The position numbers and the translations under genes were made by a program. Below are positions 25,951 to 34,319 of a stretch of DNA of 64,000 bases, piece by piece. Position 1 is the first letter of the stretch. Each line of letters opens with the position of its first letter. Origin of the DNA: Clostridiales bacterium. Lineage in GTDB: Bacteria > Bacillota > Clostridia > Oscillospirales > CAG-272. The DNA is taken from assembly GCA_012840355.1 (NCBI GenBank), contig DULN01000008.1, positions 101,443-165,442 on the forward strand, read 5' to 3'. The notes below the pieces were generated by a model. That model was not told where the DNA came from and ran no database searches. It worked only from the letters and a program-made list of their open reading frames with translations.

Positions 25951-27306
25951 TTATTTAAATTGCTCCATCAGCGCGTTGAGCATGCAAGCAGTCTGTGCGC
26001 GCGTGAGCCCGCTTGTAGCGGAAATCGTGCCGTCGCCGGTGCCAGCCATGATGCCAAGCTCGGCGAGCGCGGCGATCGCGTCGCTTGCCCATGCTGGGAT
26101 GGTGCTTTCATCGGCGAACACGGGTTTAATCACCGGCTGCTTCGTGCCGATCATCGACGAGAGGATTACCGCGGCTTCGGCGCGAGTGATCTGATAGTTC
26201 GGGAAGAAGCACCTACCGTTTTCGGTTTCGATTCCGCTTATATAGCCGAGCTCAGCCGCCGCGGCTACATAGCCCTTATACTGCGGCAAGATGTTCTCGT
26301 CGTCGGCAAAGCCGGTATCGACGACGCCGGAAAGCGGCTTTTTACCTATCGCTTTCATCGCCATCGCTAAGAACTCGACGCGAGATACGGCTTTATCAGG
26401 GCAGAACAGCGTCTTGCCGCCTACCGTCTCGCCAACCATGACGCCTTTCTCAGCTAAGCGCAAAGCCGCGTAGTGCGCCCAATGCCCATTCATGTCGTCG
26501 TACACGACGTTGGTGCCGGGCTTTTCGACTTTGATTGTGACCTTGACTTCTTCAGAGCGGTTGCCGTACTCGTCGTAAACTGTGTAGGTAAAGCTGTCGG
26601 TTCCGGTCCAGTTGGCTTTGGGCGTGTAGCGATAGCTGCCGTATGCGTCGTTTATAAGCTCCAGCGTGCCCTTGGACGGGTATTTGGTAATCACATAGCG
26701 CAGCGCATCGCCCTCAGGGTCGGACGCCATCAGCCTGCCGTAAAGGTCTACGTTCCGCAGAGCGGTAAGCTTCTGCTTGCCGCTGGTTGCCCGCGTGATT
26801 GTCGGGGCAAGGTTGAGTTCCGAGAGCACATAAAGCGTGCACTGGACCTCATAAGGCGTAGCGTCGCCCGCCGGACGGAACACAAAGTCGGTGCTAGCTG
26901 CATAGGAGTCGTTTGCGAGGTTCACCGCCGCCTGGGACGGCACAAACCTAAGCAGCGACAGGTTCTTGCGCGAGATGGTCTGGTTCTTCATTACCGTCGT
27001 CGAACCTAGCATCAGCGTGCCGTACTCAGGCGAAGGCAGGCTCACGATAGTAATCGCGTCGAGCTTCTTTACGCCAAGCGCTTCCTCAAAATCCTCTGGC
27101 GCAAACTCGATATCCGAGCCAGCCACAGCAGTCTTTACGAGCTGCAGCTTGTTGGCAAGGATGTTGAGCGCCGGCGATACCTGCGAGTAGCTTGTATCGC
27201 GTGCGGCGAGGGCGCTAGGCGCAAAGAGGCTCCCGGCGGTTACCATCAGCGCCGCTGAAAGCAAGACCGCAAACAGCCTTTTGTGCCGGCTTACATGAAA
27301 TGCCAT
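25951..27306 (-). CDS. Cell-wall-bound protein with Ig-like domain and three SLH domains
   Basis: 451 residues. The signal peptide ends near APSALAA. An N-terminal beta region is followed by a cadherin/Ig-type repeat around residues 205-265 (NVDLYGRLMASDPEGDALRY, then KANWTGTDSFTYTVYDEYGN). Three S-layer-homology domains follow (NGHWAHYAALRLAEKGVMVG, ILPQYKGYVAAAAELGYISG and PAWASDAIAALAELGIMAG), with TRAE or SRVE motifs. SLH domains tether proteins to pyruvylated wall polysaccharide. Ribosome site GGAGGAAG. Monocistronic. Probable structural or adhesive role; no catalytic motif seen. Confidence 0.92.
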   Translation of the reverse strand: MAFHVSRHKRLFAVLLSAALMVTAGSLFAPSALAARDTSYSQVSPALNILANKLQLVKTAVAGSDIEFAPEDFEEALGVKKLDAITIVSLPSPEYGTLMLGSTTVMKNQTISRKNLSLLRFVPSQAAVNLANDSYAASTDFVFRPAGDATPYEVQCTLYVLSELNLAPTITRATSGKQKLTALRNVDLYGRLMASDPEGDALRYVITKYPSKGTLELINDAYGSYRYTPKANWTGTDSFTYTVYDEYGNRSEEVKVTIKVEKPGTNVVYDDMNGHWAHYAALRLAEKGVMVGETVGGKTLFCPDKAVSRVEFLAMAMKAIGKKPLSGVVDTGFADDENILPQYKGYVAAAAELGYISGIETENGRCFFPNYQITRAEAAVILSSMIGTKQPVIKPVFADESTIPAWASDAIAALAELGIMAGTGDGTISATSGLTRAQTACMLNALMEQFK

Positions 27307-27457
27307 TTTTGTTCTTCCTCCGTTATATGCTTGTTTGTTGTAGTTGTTGGTATCTGATGTTATTTTTTTCAGCGGTTATCTAAATTATGCATAAGATGCA
27401 AATATAATTATTATTTCGGATATTTGCTTTTTGGGCTTGTTTTTTGCGCAATAGCCG

Positions 27458-27486
27458 TTGAAAAAACGCGGGCTGGGGTTTATAAT
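27458..27486 (+). promoter_or_regulatory. Promoter of ilvE
   Basis: TTGAAA, 17 bases, TATAAT, with initiation near 27493 and a short leader. No T-box precedes it. Confidence 0.75.
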
Positions 27487-27522
27487 AATACAATAGATAT
27501 TTTTTTGTAGGAGATAAAAAGG

Positions 27523-28596
27523 ATGCTTGATATCAAGTTTATTCCCACACAAAACCCGAAGCCGAAACCCGACTGGTCAAAGCTTGGATTCGGTAAGTAT
27601 TTTACCGACCATATGTTCGTCATGGATTACACCGAGGGCAAAGGGTGGCACGACCCCCGCATAGTGCCCTTTGGCGACATTACGCTCAGCCCCGCGGCAA
27701 TGGTTCTGCACTATGGGCAGGAGATGTTCGAGGGGCTGAAGGCGTATTTGTCGCCCGACGGCAGGATTCTGCTTTTCCGCCCACAAAAAAATATCGAGCG
27801 CATGAATGAGACTAACCGCCGCCTTTGCATACCCGAAGTCGACCCTGACGACGTGCTCGAGGCTATAAAAGCAATCGTACGGACCGACCGCGACTGGATA
27901 CCGAGCCTTCCAGGCACATCGCTCTACATCCGCCCGTTCATCTTCGCAACCGACCCATACCTCGGCGTGCGCATTTCCCAGACATATAAGTTTATGATAA
28001 TTCTCTCCCCTGTCGGGGCTTATTATGAAAGCGGCATAAACCCGGTCAAGATATACGTCGAGCGCGACTATGTGCGCGCGGTCAAAGGCGGCACCGGGCG
28101 CGCTAAAGTGGGCGGCAACTACGCGGCGTCGCTCATCGGGCAAAAGCGCGCAGCCGAGCTTGGCTATGCGCAGGTGCTTTGGCTCGACGGCGTGCACCGC
28201 AAGTATATCGACGAAGTGGGTTCGATGAACGTGTTCTTCGTCATCGACGGCGAGGTCCATACCCCCTCGCTTGAGGACGGCGCAATCCTGCCCGGCGTCA
28301 CTCGCGCGTCCTGCATCGAGCTGCTCCGCGACTGGGGTTACAAAGTACACGAGCGCAGGATTGCGTTCGACGAGCTCGTCGAGGCCTCAAAGCGCGGTGG
28401 GCTCAACGAAGCGTTTGGTACCGGCACCGCTGCTGTCATTTCGCCTATAGGCGAGCTTTGCGACGGCGACACGAAGATAATTTTAAACGAAGGCAAAATC
28501 GGGCCGATCGCACAGCGTCTTTACGACGAGCTGACGGCTATCCAGTGGGGCAAAGTGCCCGACACCCGCGGCTGGAGCGTTGAGGTGGAGGTATAA
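27523..28596 (+). CDS. ilvE: Branched-chain amino acid aminotransferase
   Basis: 357 residues, fold type IV PLP enzyme of the BCAT group-II type. Visible motifs: LHYGQEMFEGLKAY, RPFIFATDPYLGV, the PLP lysine in GRAKVGGNYAAS, WLDGVHRKYIDEVGSMNVFF and the C-terminal AFGTGTAAVISPIG. It interconverts leucine, isoleucine and valine with their 2-oxo acids. The ribosome site AGGAGA lies before the ATG. Transcribed from its own promoter and followed by an unusual pair of competing hairpins. Confidence 0.95.
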   Translation: MLDIKFIPTQNPKPKPDWSKLGFGKYFTDHMFVMDYTEGKGWHDPRIVPFGDITLSPAAMVLHYGQEMFEGLKAYLSPDGRILLFRPQKNIERMNETNRRLCIPEVDPDDVLEAIKAIVRTDRDWIPSLPGTSLYIRPFIFATDPYLGVRISQTYKFMIILSPVGAYYESGINPVKIYVERDYVRAVKGGTGRAKVGGNYAASLIGQKRAAELGYAQVLWLDGVHRKYIDEVGSMNVFFVIDGEVHTPSLEDGAILPGVTRASCIELLRDWGYKVHERRIAFDELVEASKRGGLNEAFGTGTAAVISPIGELCDGDTKIILNEGKIGPIAQRLYDELTAIQWGKVPDTRGWSVEVEV

Positions 28597-28597
28597 C

Positions 28598-28646
28598 CAC
28601 CAAGCCGGCAATCCTTCGAGGCTTGGTGCCGGGGGATTGCCGGCTT
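28598..28646 (+). promoter_or_regulatory. Mutually exclusive hairpins between ilvE and the RluA gene
   Basis: CACCAAGCC (28598-28606) can pair with GGCTTGGTG (28620-28628). AAGCCGGCAATCC (28602-28614) can pair with GGATTGCCGGCTT (28634-28646). The two stems share five bases and cannot coexist fully. A T-run follows at 28665. Confidence 0.5.
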
Positions 28647-28730
28647 AGCACTAGCAGGACTAGCTTTTTATGGCTTACGATTAAAATATATTTTATAAAT
28701 GATGTTTTATTCCAACCAGAAGACCTTATA

Positions 28731-29756
28731 ATGATATATAAAATAGGACCGGAACACGACGGGATGACCGTGCGCGAGTATATGCGCCGCGTGCTCGGGC
28801 TTTCGCGGACCGCTATGACGCGGCTGAAGCAGCGCGAGCGCGGCATAATGCTTTGCGGCGAGCGAGTCACCGTGCGCGCGGTTTTGCGGGCGGGCGACCA
28901 GCTTGAGCTTGACGAAGCCGACGCGGAAGATGAGGTAAACGAGCAGATCGAGCCGGTCGATTTGCCCTTTTGGGTGCTTTACGAAGACGACGAGATTATC
29001 GCGGTCAACAAGCCACCGGGCATGCCGACGCATCCGTCGCGCGGACACTTATACGACACCCTCGCAAACGCCGCGGCGTTTTATTTCGCCAAACGCGGCC
29101 AGCCCTTCGTTTTCCGCGCTATTAACCGGCTTGACAGGAACACCAGCGGCGTCGTTCTGCTTGCGAAAAACAAGCATGCGGCTTATAAATTTTCGCGTAG
29201 CATCTCGGCTGCCTGCGGGCGCGGGGGCAGGATAAAAAAGGAATATTTTGCAGTTTTGCGCGGTATAATTAATCCGGCGGAGCCGCCCCGCGGCGTGAGC
29301 TTCGAGCCGTGCGATTTCGGCGAGGCCGCATGCCGTGCCGGTGACGACGGCGCCGGCGGATGGGGCGGCTTGCGCCGCTCAAAAGTGATAATAGACGCGC
29401 CCATCAGAAGGGCGCAGCCGAGCATAGTATTGCGCGAAGTCTCGTTTACCCCCGACGCCCAGGACGCGATAACCGAGTTTTTTGTCGATAGCGTATTTGA
29501 AACTGCGTTCGGACCGATGACAGCGGTGCGCGCCTTCCCTCTAACCGGGCGTACGCACCAGCTGCGCGTCCATTTTGCGTATATCTGCTGCCCGGTCGCC
29601 GGCGACACGCTATACGGGCAATATGCTGGTGACGAAAACCAGCCTATAGCGCGCCAGGCCTTGCACTGCATGGCGATGACCGTGGGGGATTTGCGCATAG
29701 AGGCGCCGCTGCCCGAAGATATAGAAAATTTATTAAAGTTAGGCTATATAAAATGA
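28731..29756 (+). CDS. RluA-family pseudouridine synthase with S4 domain
   Basis: 341 residues. An N-terminal S4-type RNA-binding region (LSRTAMTRLKQRERGIMLCG) precedes the catalytic domain with the RluA motif INRLDRNTSGVVLLAKN holding the catalytic Asp, plus NKPPGMPTHPS and LTGRTHQLRVHFAYI. It isomerises specific uridines to pseudouridine in rRNA or tRNA. A Gly/Arg-rich insert near residues 195-225 is longer than usual. The ATG at 28731 matches the family N-terminus, though its ribosome site is weak. The stop overlaps the next start as ATGA. Target RNA not assignable. Confidence 0.9.
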   Translation: MIYKIGPEHDGMTVREYMRRVLGLSRTAMTRLKQRERGIMLCGERVTVRAVLRAGDQLELDEADAEDEVNEQIEPVDLPFWVLYEDDEIIAVNKPPGMPTHPSRGHLYDTLANAAAFYFAKRGQPFVFRAINRLDRNTSGVVLLAKNKHAAYKFSRSISAACGRGGRIKKEYFAVLRGIINPAEPPRGVSFEPCDFGEAACRAGDDGAGGWGGLRRSKVIIDAPIRRAQPSIVLREVSFTPDAQDAITEFFVDSVFETAFGPMTAVRAFPLTGRTHQLRVHFAYICCPVAGDTLYGQYAGDENQPIARQALHCMAMTVGDLRIEAPLPEDIENLLKLGYIK

Positions 29757-31060
29757 ATGAAAAAGAAATTAGTGCTCCGGCGGAAACAGGGCTGGGAGAC
29801 GGCATACCAAACAGCGATATTCAACCCGACGTTTCGCCACATATAAGCGAACAAGCCCCGCAATCGGGCGAGGTTTCACCGTTGCCCAGCGCAGATGAAG
29901 CTCAGCCGCAGGATGCAGCGCAATACTCGGATGCGGCAGGGGTAGCTGGCAAACCTCAGTTTTGGGACTTTGTCCACCCGGTCTCGTTCGCGCTTTTCAC
30001 TTTAGCGGGATTTTCTGCCGTATTGCTTTTTGCGTTTTACCAAAGCGCCGATTTTGCTGATTTTTACAGCAGGCATATTGGTTCCGTCTTCCGCTTTGTT
30101 TTGGCAAAGCTTTCAGACCCTTTCCCCTTCTCGGTGGCTGAGACGATTATATTCTCTTTGCCTATATTTGTCTGCGCTGTCATTGCACACACGGTGAGGC
30201 TATCAAAGCAGTCGGCGGCGAAAAATTGCCGGTTTATAATGGCGCTTTTATCGATTTTAACGCTGCTTTTCTCGCTTTTCGTGCTAACATTCGCCGCCGC
30301 ATACCGAGGTTCGACGCTTGAGGAGAAACTAGGGCTTGAGCGCAAATACGTCTCTGCAGCCGAGCTTGCGGCGACCGCGAACGCACTTGCAAAGCAGATT
30401 GAGGGTGTGCTGGACGAGGTGCGCTTTAATTACGGATCGTTTTCGGTGATGCCTTACCCGCTTGACGAGATGACAAAAAAGCTCAACAACGCGTTTGAAA
30501 AAGTGTGCGAAAAATACCCGTTTGTGCAGCCGATGCGCACGAGGGTGAAGCCTGTCGTTTTGTCCGAGCTTATGACATATACGCATATCTCGGGGGTATA
30601 CAGCTATTTTACCGGCGAGGCGAACCTCAACGTCAACTTCCCCGATTATATGCTTCCCTACACCGCCGCGCACGAGCTGTCACATCAGCGGGGCATTGCG
30701 CGCGAGGACGAAGCCAACTTTATGGCGTTCCTCGTCTGCATTGAGTCCGACGATCCTTATATCCGCTACAGCGGCTATGTCAACGTGCTCGGATACGTGC
30801 TCAGCTCGCTTTACTCCGCCGACCCGGCTGAGTACATGAAGGTTTGGCGGGCGATGGACCGCAGGGTCGTGTTTGAGTTTGCCTCGTATAGCGAGTTTTT
30901 CGACAAATACAGGGAATCGAAAGTCTCAAAGGTTTCCGAAACGATAAACGACACTTATCTAAAAATTCAAGGCCAGGCCGAAGGCACGCGCAGCTATGGG
31001 CGGGTGGTCGATTTGGCCGTGGCGTATGCGAAAGTGCATTTAGGTGCCGCGGAAGGCTAA
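29753..31060 (+). CDS. DUF3810 membrane zinc-metalloprotease-like protein
   Basis: 435 residues. A disordered acidic N-terminus of about 65 residues is followed by three hydrophobic segments (residues 78-185) and a soluble domain with AAHELSHQRGIAREDEANF, an HExxH motif with a downstream glutamate as expected of a zinc metallopeptidase. This arrangement matches DUF3810 proteins. Substrate unknown. Translationally coupled to the RluA gene (ATGA) and 32 bases upstream of murD, so it may be expressed with wall-synthesis genes. Confidence 0.85.
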   Translation: MNEKEISAPAETGLGDGIPNSDIQPDVSPHISEQAPQSGEVSPLPSADEAQPQDAAQYSDAAGVAGKPQFWDFVHPVSFALFTLAGFSAVLLFAFYQSADFADFYSRHIGSVFRFVLAKLSDPFPFSVAETIIFSLPIFVCAVIAHTVRLSKQSAAKNCRFIMALLSILTLLFSLFVLTFAAAYRGSTLEEKLGLERKYVSAAELAATANALAKQIEGVLDEVRFNYGSFSVMPYPLDEMTKKLNNAFEKVCEKYPFVQPMRTRVKPVVLSELMTYTHISGVYSYFTGEANLNVNFPDYMLPYTAAHELSHQRGIAREDEANFMAFLVCIESDDPYIRYSGYVNVLGYVLSSLYSADPAEYMKVWRAMDRRVVFEFASYSEFFDKYRESKVSKVSETINDTYLKIQGQAEGTRSYGRVVDLAVAYAKVHLGAAEG

Positions 31061-31092
31061 GCTGGGCGGCACATCTTTGCGGAGGGATATTT

Positions 31093-32493
31093 TTGACTAC
31101 TGATTATGCCGGCGTTACGGTATCGGTTATAGGGCTGGGCGTGTCAAACCGCCCGCTTATCGACTGGCTGCTTGAGCGAGGCGCGATAGTAACCGCGCGC
31201 GACAAAAAAAGCCGGGATGAGCTCGGCGAGTTTGCAGGGTACCTTGAGTCGCGCGGGGTGAAGCTCATCTGCGGCGATGGCTATCTTGAGGGGATAACCG
31301 ACCAAGTTATTTTCCGCACGCCGGGGCTGCGGTTCGACCAGCCCGAGCTTGCCGAAGCCGTCGCACGCGGCGCCGAGCTTATCTCTGAAATGGAGCTGTT
31401 TTTCGAGCTATGCCCTTGCCCGATTGTGGGCATTACCGGCAGCGACGGCAAGACCACGACGACGACGATTATCTATAAGCTGCTTGAGTCGCAGTTTGGG
31501 TCAGAGCGCGTGTTTGTCGGCGGCAATATCGGCGCGCCGCTTTTGCCACGGCTTAATAAAATCACGCCCGAGTGTTTTTGCGTCGTCGAGCTTTCAAGCT
31601 TTCAGCTACAGACAATGCGCAGCTCTCCGAACATCGCGGTTATAACCAACATAACGCCGAACCACCTCGACTATCACCGCGATATGGAGGAATATATCGA
31701 CGCCAAGCGCAACATTTTCAGATACCAACCCCCTGGATCAAGGCTTGTCCTCGGCGCGCCGAACAAGGTGACCTGCTCATTGGCGAGAGAGGCGCCCGCA
31801 GGGGTTTCGGTGACAATGTTCGGAACAGACAGGGCGGCTTGTGAGTTTCCCGAAAGCTGCGCCGAGGTTTACAGGCAAGGCGGCGAGATATATTACCGCG
31901 CGCCCGGCGGTGAGCCCGAGCGGCTTTTGTCGCTTTCGGACATTCTTCTTCCCGGCGCTCACAACGCAGACAACTACATGGCGGCTTTCGCGGCGGTGAT
32001 GGGCATTGTCGACGCCTCGCATTTTGCGCCGCTTGCAAGGACATTTAAAGGAGTTGAGCACCGCTGCCAGCTTGTGCGCGAGTACGAGGGCGTGCGCTAC
32101 TACAACAGCTCAATTGACTCAAGCCCTACGCGCACCGCAGCCGCGCTTTCGGCGTTTGAGAAAAAAGTCATCGTCATCTGCGGCGGCTATGACAAGCATA
32201 TACCGTTTGAGCCACTCGCTAAAACCCTTTGCGAGCGCGCGAAGGCGGTCGTGCTGACCGGCGCGACGGGCCCCAAAATCCGCGACTCGCTGCTCGCTTG
32301 CCCGGACTATAGGGAAGGCTGCCCTGTTATAATCGAGGCGCCGGTCTTTGACGATGCAATTGAAGCAGCGCGGCGTGCTGCCCGTCCCGGCGATGTCGTA
32401 ATTTTATCCCCCGCCTGCGCGAGCTTTGACGCCTTTCCGAACTTTGAAGCACGCGGTAAAAGGTTCTGCGAAATTGTGCAAAGCTGGAAATAA
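31093..32493 (+). CDS. murD: UDP-N-acetylmuramoylalanine--D-glutamate ligase
   Basis: 466 residues of the Mur ligase family. The N-terminal UDP-binding part has SVIGLGVSNRPL, the ATP loop is GITGSDGKTTTTTIIYKLL, and NITPNHLDYHRDMEEYIDAK and the C-terminal ILSPACASFDAFPNFEARG, characteristic of MurD, are present. It adds D-glutamate to UDP-MurNAc-L-Ala in the cytoplasm. Starts with TTG behind GGAGGG. The ATP loop reads SDGKT where many MurD have TNGKT, a known variation. It stands apart from a dcw cluster. Confidence 0.95.
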   Translation: MTTDYAGVTVSVIGLGVSNRPLIDWLLERGAIVTARDKKSRDELGEFAGYLESRGVKLICGDGYLEGITDQVIFRTPGLRFDQPELAEAVARGAELISEMELFFELCPCPIVGITGSDGKTTTTTIIYKLLESQFGSERVFVGGNIGAPLLPRLNKITPECFCVVELSSFQLQTMRSSPNIAVITNITPNHLDYHRDMEEYIDAKRNIFRYQPPGSRLVLGAPNKVTCSLAREAPAGVSVTMFGTDRAACEFPESCAEVYRQGGEIYYRAPGGEPERLLSLSDILLPGAHNADNYMAAFAAVMGIVDASHFAPLARTFKGVEHRCQLVREYEGVRYYNSSIDSSPTRTAAALSAFEKKVIVICGGYDKHIPFEPLAKTLCERAKAVVLTGATGPKIRDSLLACPDYREGCPVIIEAPVFDDAIEAARRAARPGDVVILSPACASFDAFPNFEARGKRFCEIVQSWK

Positions 32494-32511
32494 AAAGGAA
32501 GTTAGATAAAG

Positions 32512-33285
32512 ATGTCAATACGCCAATACCATATCGCCTGCGCGCCGGGCGAAGTGGGCAAATACGTCATATTGCCCGGCGACCCCGGTAGGAGCGAGCT
32601 TATCGCATCGTATTTCGACTCGCCGCGCAAAGTGGCGCAAAACCGGGAGTATACGACATATACAGGCACGCTTTGCGGGGTGCCGGTTTCTGTCACATCG
32701 ACGGGCATAGGCGGGCCGTCGGCGGCGATTGCGATGGAGGAGCTTTGCGCATGCGGCGCCGACACATTTATCCGTGTGGGGACCTGCGGTGGCATTAATA
32801 TGAATGTAATATCGGGCGACTGCGTTATTGCTACCGCGGCTATAAGGCATGAAGGCACCTCGCGCGAATACGCGCCGCTGGAATTTCCCGCCGCCGCGGA
32901 TTTTACGGTTACTTGCGCGCTTGTCCGCGCGGCGGAAAAACTAGGGCTGCGCTATCATACCGGCGTGGTGCACAACAAAGACTCGTTTTACGGGCAGCAT
33001 GCGCCGGGCCGAATGCCGGTGTCGGGCGAGCTTTTGTCAAAATGGGAAGCGTGGAAGCGGCTTGGCGTGCTTGCCTCCGAGATGGAGTCGGCGGCGCTGT
33101 TCACTGTCGCGGCGGCTTTGGGCGTGCGCTGTGGCACGGTGCTGCACGTCATATGGAACCAGGAGCGTAAGCTCGCGGGATTTGACGAGCCTGACAGCCA
33201 CGACACCGAAAACGCCGTGCGCGTCGCCGTCGAAGCCATAAAGCTGCTCATCGGGTGCGATAAAAACGGTGATAAAATAATATAG
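32512..33285 (+). CDS. udp: Uridine phosphorylase-like nucleoside phosphorylase
   Basis: 257 residues of the PNP/UDP family I. Motifs: [45 protein letters not shown] and the active-site region [20 protein letters not shown]. It splits uridine (or a related nucleoside) with phosphate to the base and ribose-1-phosphate. The order of motifs and GxCGxxN-type loop favour uridine, but specificity for purine nucleosides cannot be excluded. It lies 18 bases after murD and ends at a strong terminator. Confidence 0.9.
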   Translation: MSIRQYHIACAPGEVGKYVILPGDPGRSELIASYFDSPRKVAQNREYTTYTGTLCGVPVSVTSTGIGGPSAAIAMEELCACGADTFIRVGTCGGINMNVISGDCVIATAAIRHEGTSREYAPLEFPAAADFTVTCALVRAAEKLGLRYHTGVVHNKDSFYGQHAPGRMPVSGELLSKWEAWKRLGVLASEMESAALFTVAAALGVRCGTVLHVIWNQERKLAGFDEPDSHDTENAVRVAVEAIKLLIGCDKNGDKII

Positions 33286-33346
33286 TTGCGGGCGAGTCTG
33301 GTAGCTAGTAATCCCATGCCCCGTGTAAAATATAAAAACGCAAAAA

Positions 33347-33382
33347 AGCGTTCGGAAACACTGCTTTTTCCGAACGCTTTAT
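33347..33382. terminator. Terminator after udp
   Basis: AGCGTTCGGAAA/TTTCCGAACGCT perfect 12-bp stem with flanking A- and T-runs. It can serve both convergent genes. Confidence 0.9.
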
Positions 33383-33435
33383 GTTTGCCCTTTATGGCGT
33401 AAAGCATTTGCGCTATGTATTGGCAAGCTAGCCGG

Positions 33436-34071
33436 TTATAGCGCCCGAATCTCATATGCGGGCGCCTGCGGGGGCATGGTCCTCGGCTCAAATCCCCCGT
33501 GCGTCACGCGTACCTGCTGGCCTCTTTGCAGCTGGCTAAGCCTTATCGGCCTGCCATTGCGGTCGACTATCCTAGTTTCGGGCGATACTGTGAATGCAAG
33601 CTGGCGGCGTGGGTTAAGCGCGCTTCCGGTTATTAGCCTGCCGCGCGGGTCGACTGCTAGTACTCTCCCGGTTGTAACTCTGCGGAACGGAGGTTGCGGC
33701 GGTTGGGGGCGCGGCCTGTCGGGCCTGCTGGGCTGCTGGCGGACCTCAATCCTATACGCGTTGGCGCGCGGCGGTATGCTGCGCGTCATCGAGCTTGAAA
33801 ACTGTACGTCTGCCCACATTCCGGGCCTGATGTCGCATAGGCAAACCGGCCTGCCCGATTGGGTGACTATCGAGGTGCTCCTGTCGACGTTAAGCACCAG
33901 CATGTTTATATTTGTCCTGCCGTCCCTACCCCTTGATGTGTGCGATACCGTCATCGAGCCGACCCTGTCGTCGCGGGGGTTGGTTGACACGTTTTCGATT
34001 CTAGCGTTGTTTATGCACAATGCCCTACCGCAACGGTATATTTCGCCGCGCGGGTCGAATCCTCTGGTCAT
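33436..34071 (-). CDS. Hypothetical protein made of two related beta-rich repeats
   Basis: About 211 residues, not recognised. The halves look like tandem copies: each has a strand-rich unit with GRPV-CL or GRPI-RL (residues about 78 and 181), then PGMWADV or RGQQVRV, and ends with PPRANAYRI or PPQAPAYEI. A Pro/Arg/Gln-rich linker (residues 110-130) separates them. The pattern recalls small OB-like DUF5666-type domains, which is only a guess. No signal peptide or membrane segment. The ATG at 34071 is chosen because GAGGT lies 8 bases upstream. Monocistronic. Confidence 0.65.
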   Translation of the reverse strand: MTRGFDPRGEIYRCGRALCINNARIENVSTNPRDDRVGSMTVSHTSRGRDGRTNINMLVLNVDRSTSIVTQSGRPVCLCDIRPGMWADVQFSSSMTRSIPPRANAYRIEVRQQPSRPDRPRPQPPQPPFRRVTTGRVLAVDPRGRLITGSALNPRRQLAFTVSPETRIVDRNGRPIRLSQLQRGQQVRVTHGGFEPRTMPPQAPAYEIRAL

Positions 34072-34141
34072 TTTTATGTACCTCACTTTTGGCTAATTCC
34101 GTCACATTTATTATATTCCGCACGGCGCAAAATGTTTTGGC

Positions 34142-34170
34142 AAAAAAACCGCCGGCAGGCTTGCCGGCGG
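34142..34170 (-). terminator. Terminator of the hppA-oadB-oadG operon
   Basis: CCGCCGGCA...TGCCGGCGG stem followed on the minus strand by TTTTTTT. Confidence 0.92.
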
Positions 34171-34175
34171 AAGAT

Positions 34176-34316
34176 TTATTCGCCTTTCTTTTTCGTTGTT
34201 ATTTTGTTAATCAGCACCGTAACGCCGATTATCACCAAAATAACCACGCAGATGCCGAGCATCCCTAGCCCCAAATAGTAGAGGCTGTCGACAAACGCCA
34301 TGGGATTAAACTTCAT
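34176..34316 (-). CDS. Very small OadG-like membrane subunit
   Basis: A 46-residue protein with a single transmembrane helix (LYYLGLGMLGICVVILVIIG region) and a Lys-rich tail ending TTKKKGE. Size, single N-terminal helix and position right after oadB resemble gamma subunits of sodium-pumping decarboxylases, but the usual Pro/Ala-rich hydrophilic tail is missing. The ribosome site GGGGGT lies upstream, and the ATG is 3 bases beyond the oadB stop. Probably assembles with OadB in the membrane. Confidence 0.75.
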   Translation of the reverse strand: MKFNPMAFVDSLYYLGLGMLGICVVILVIIGVTVLINKITTKKKGE

Positions 34317-34319
34317 GCC

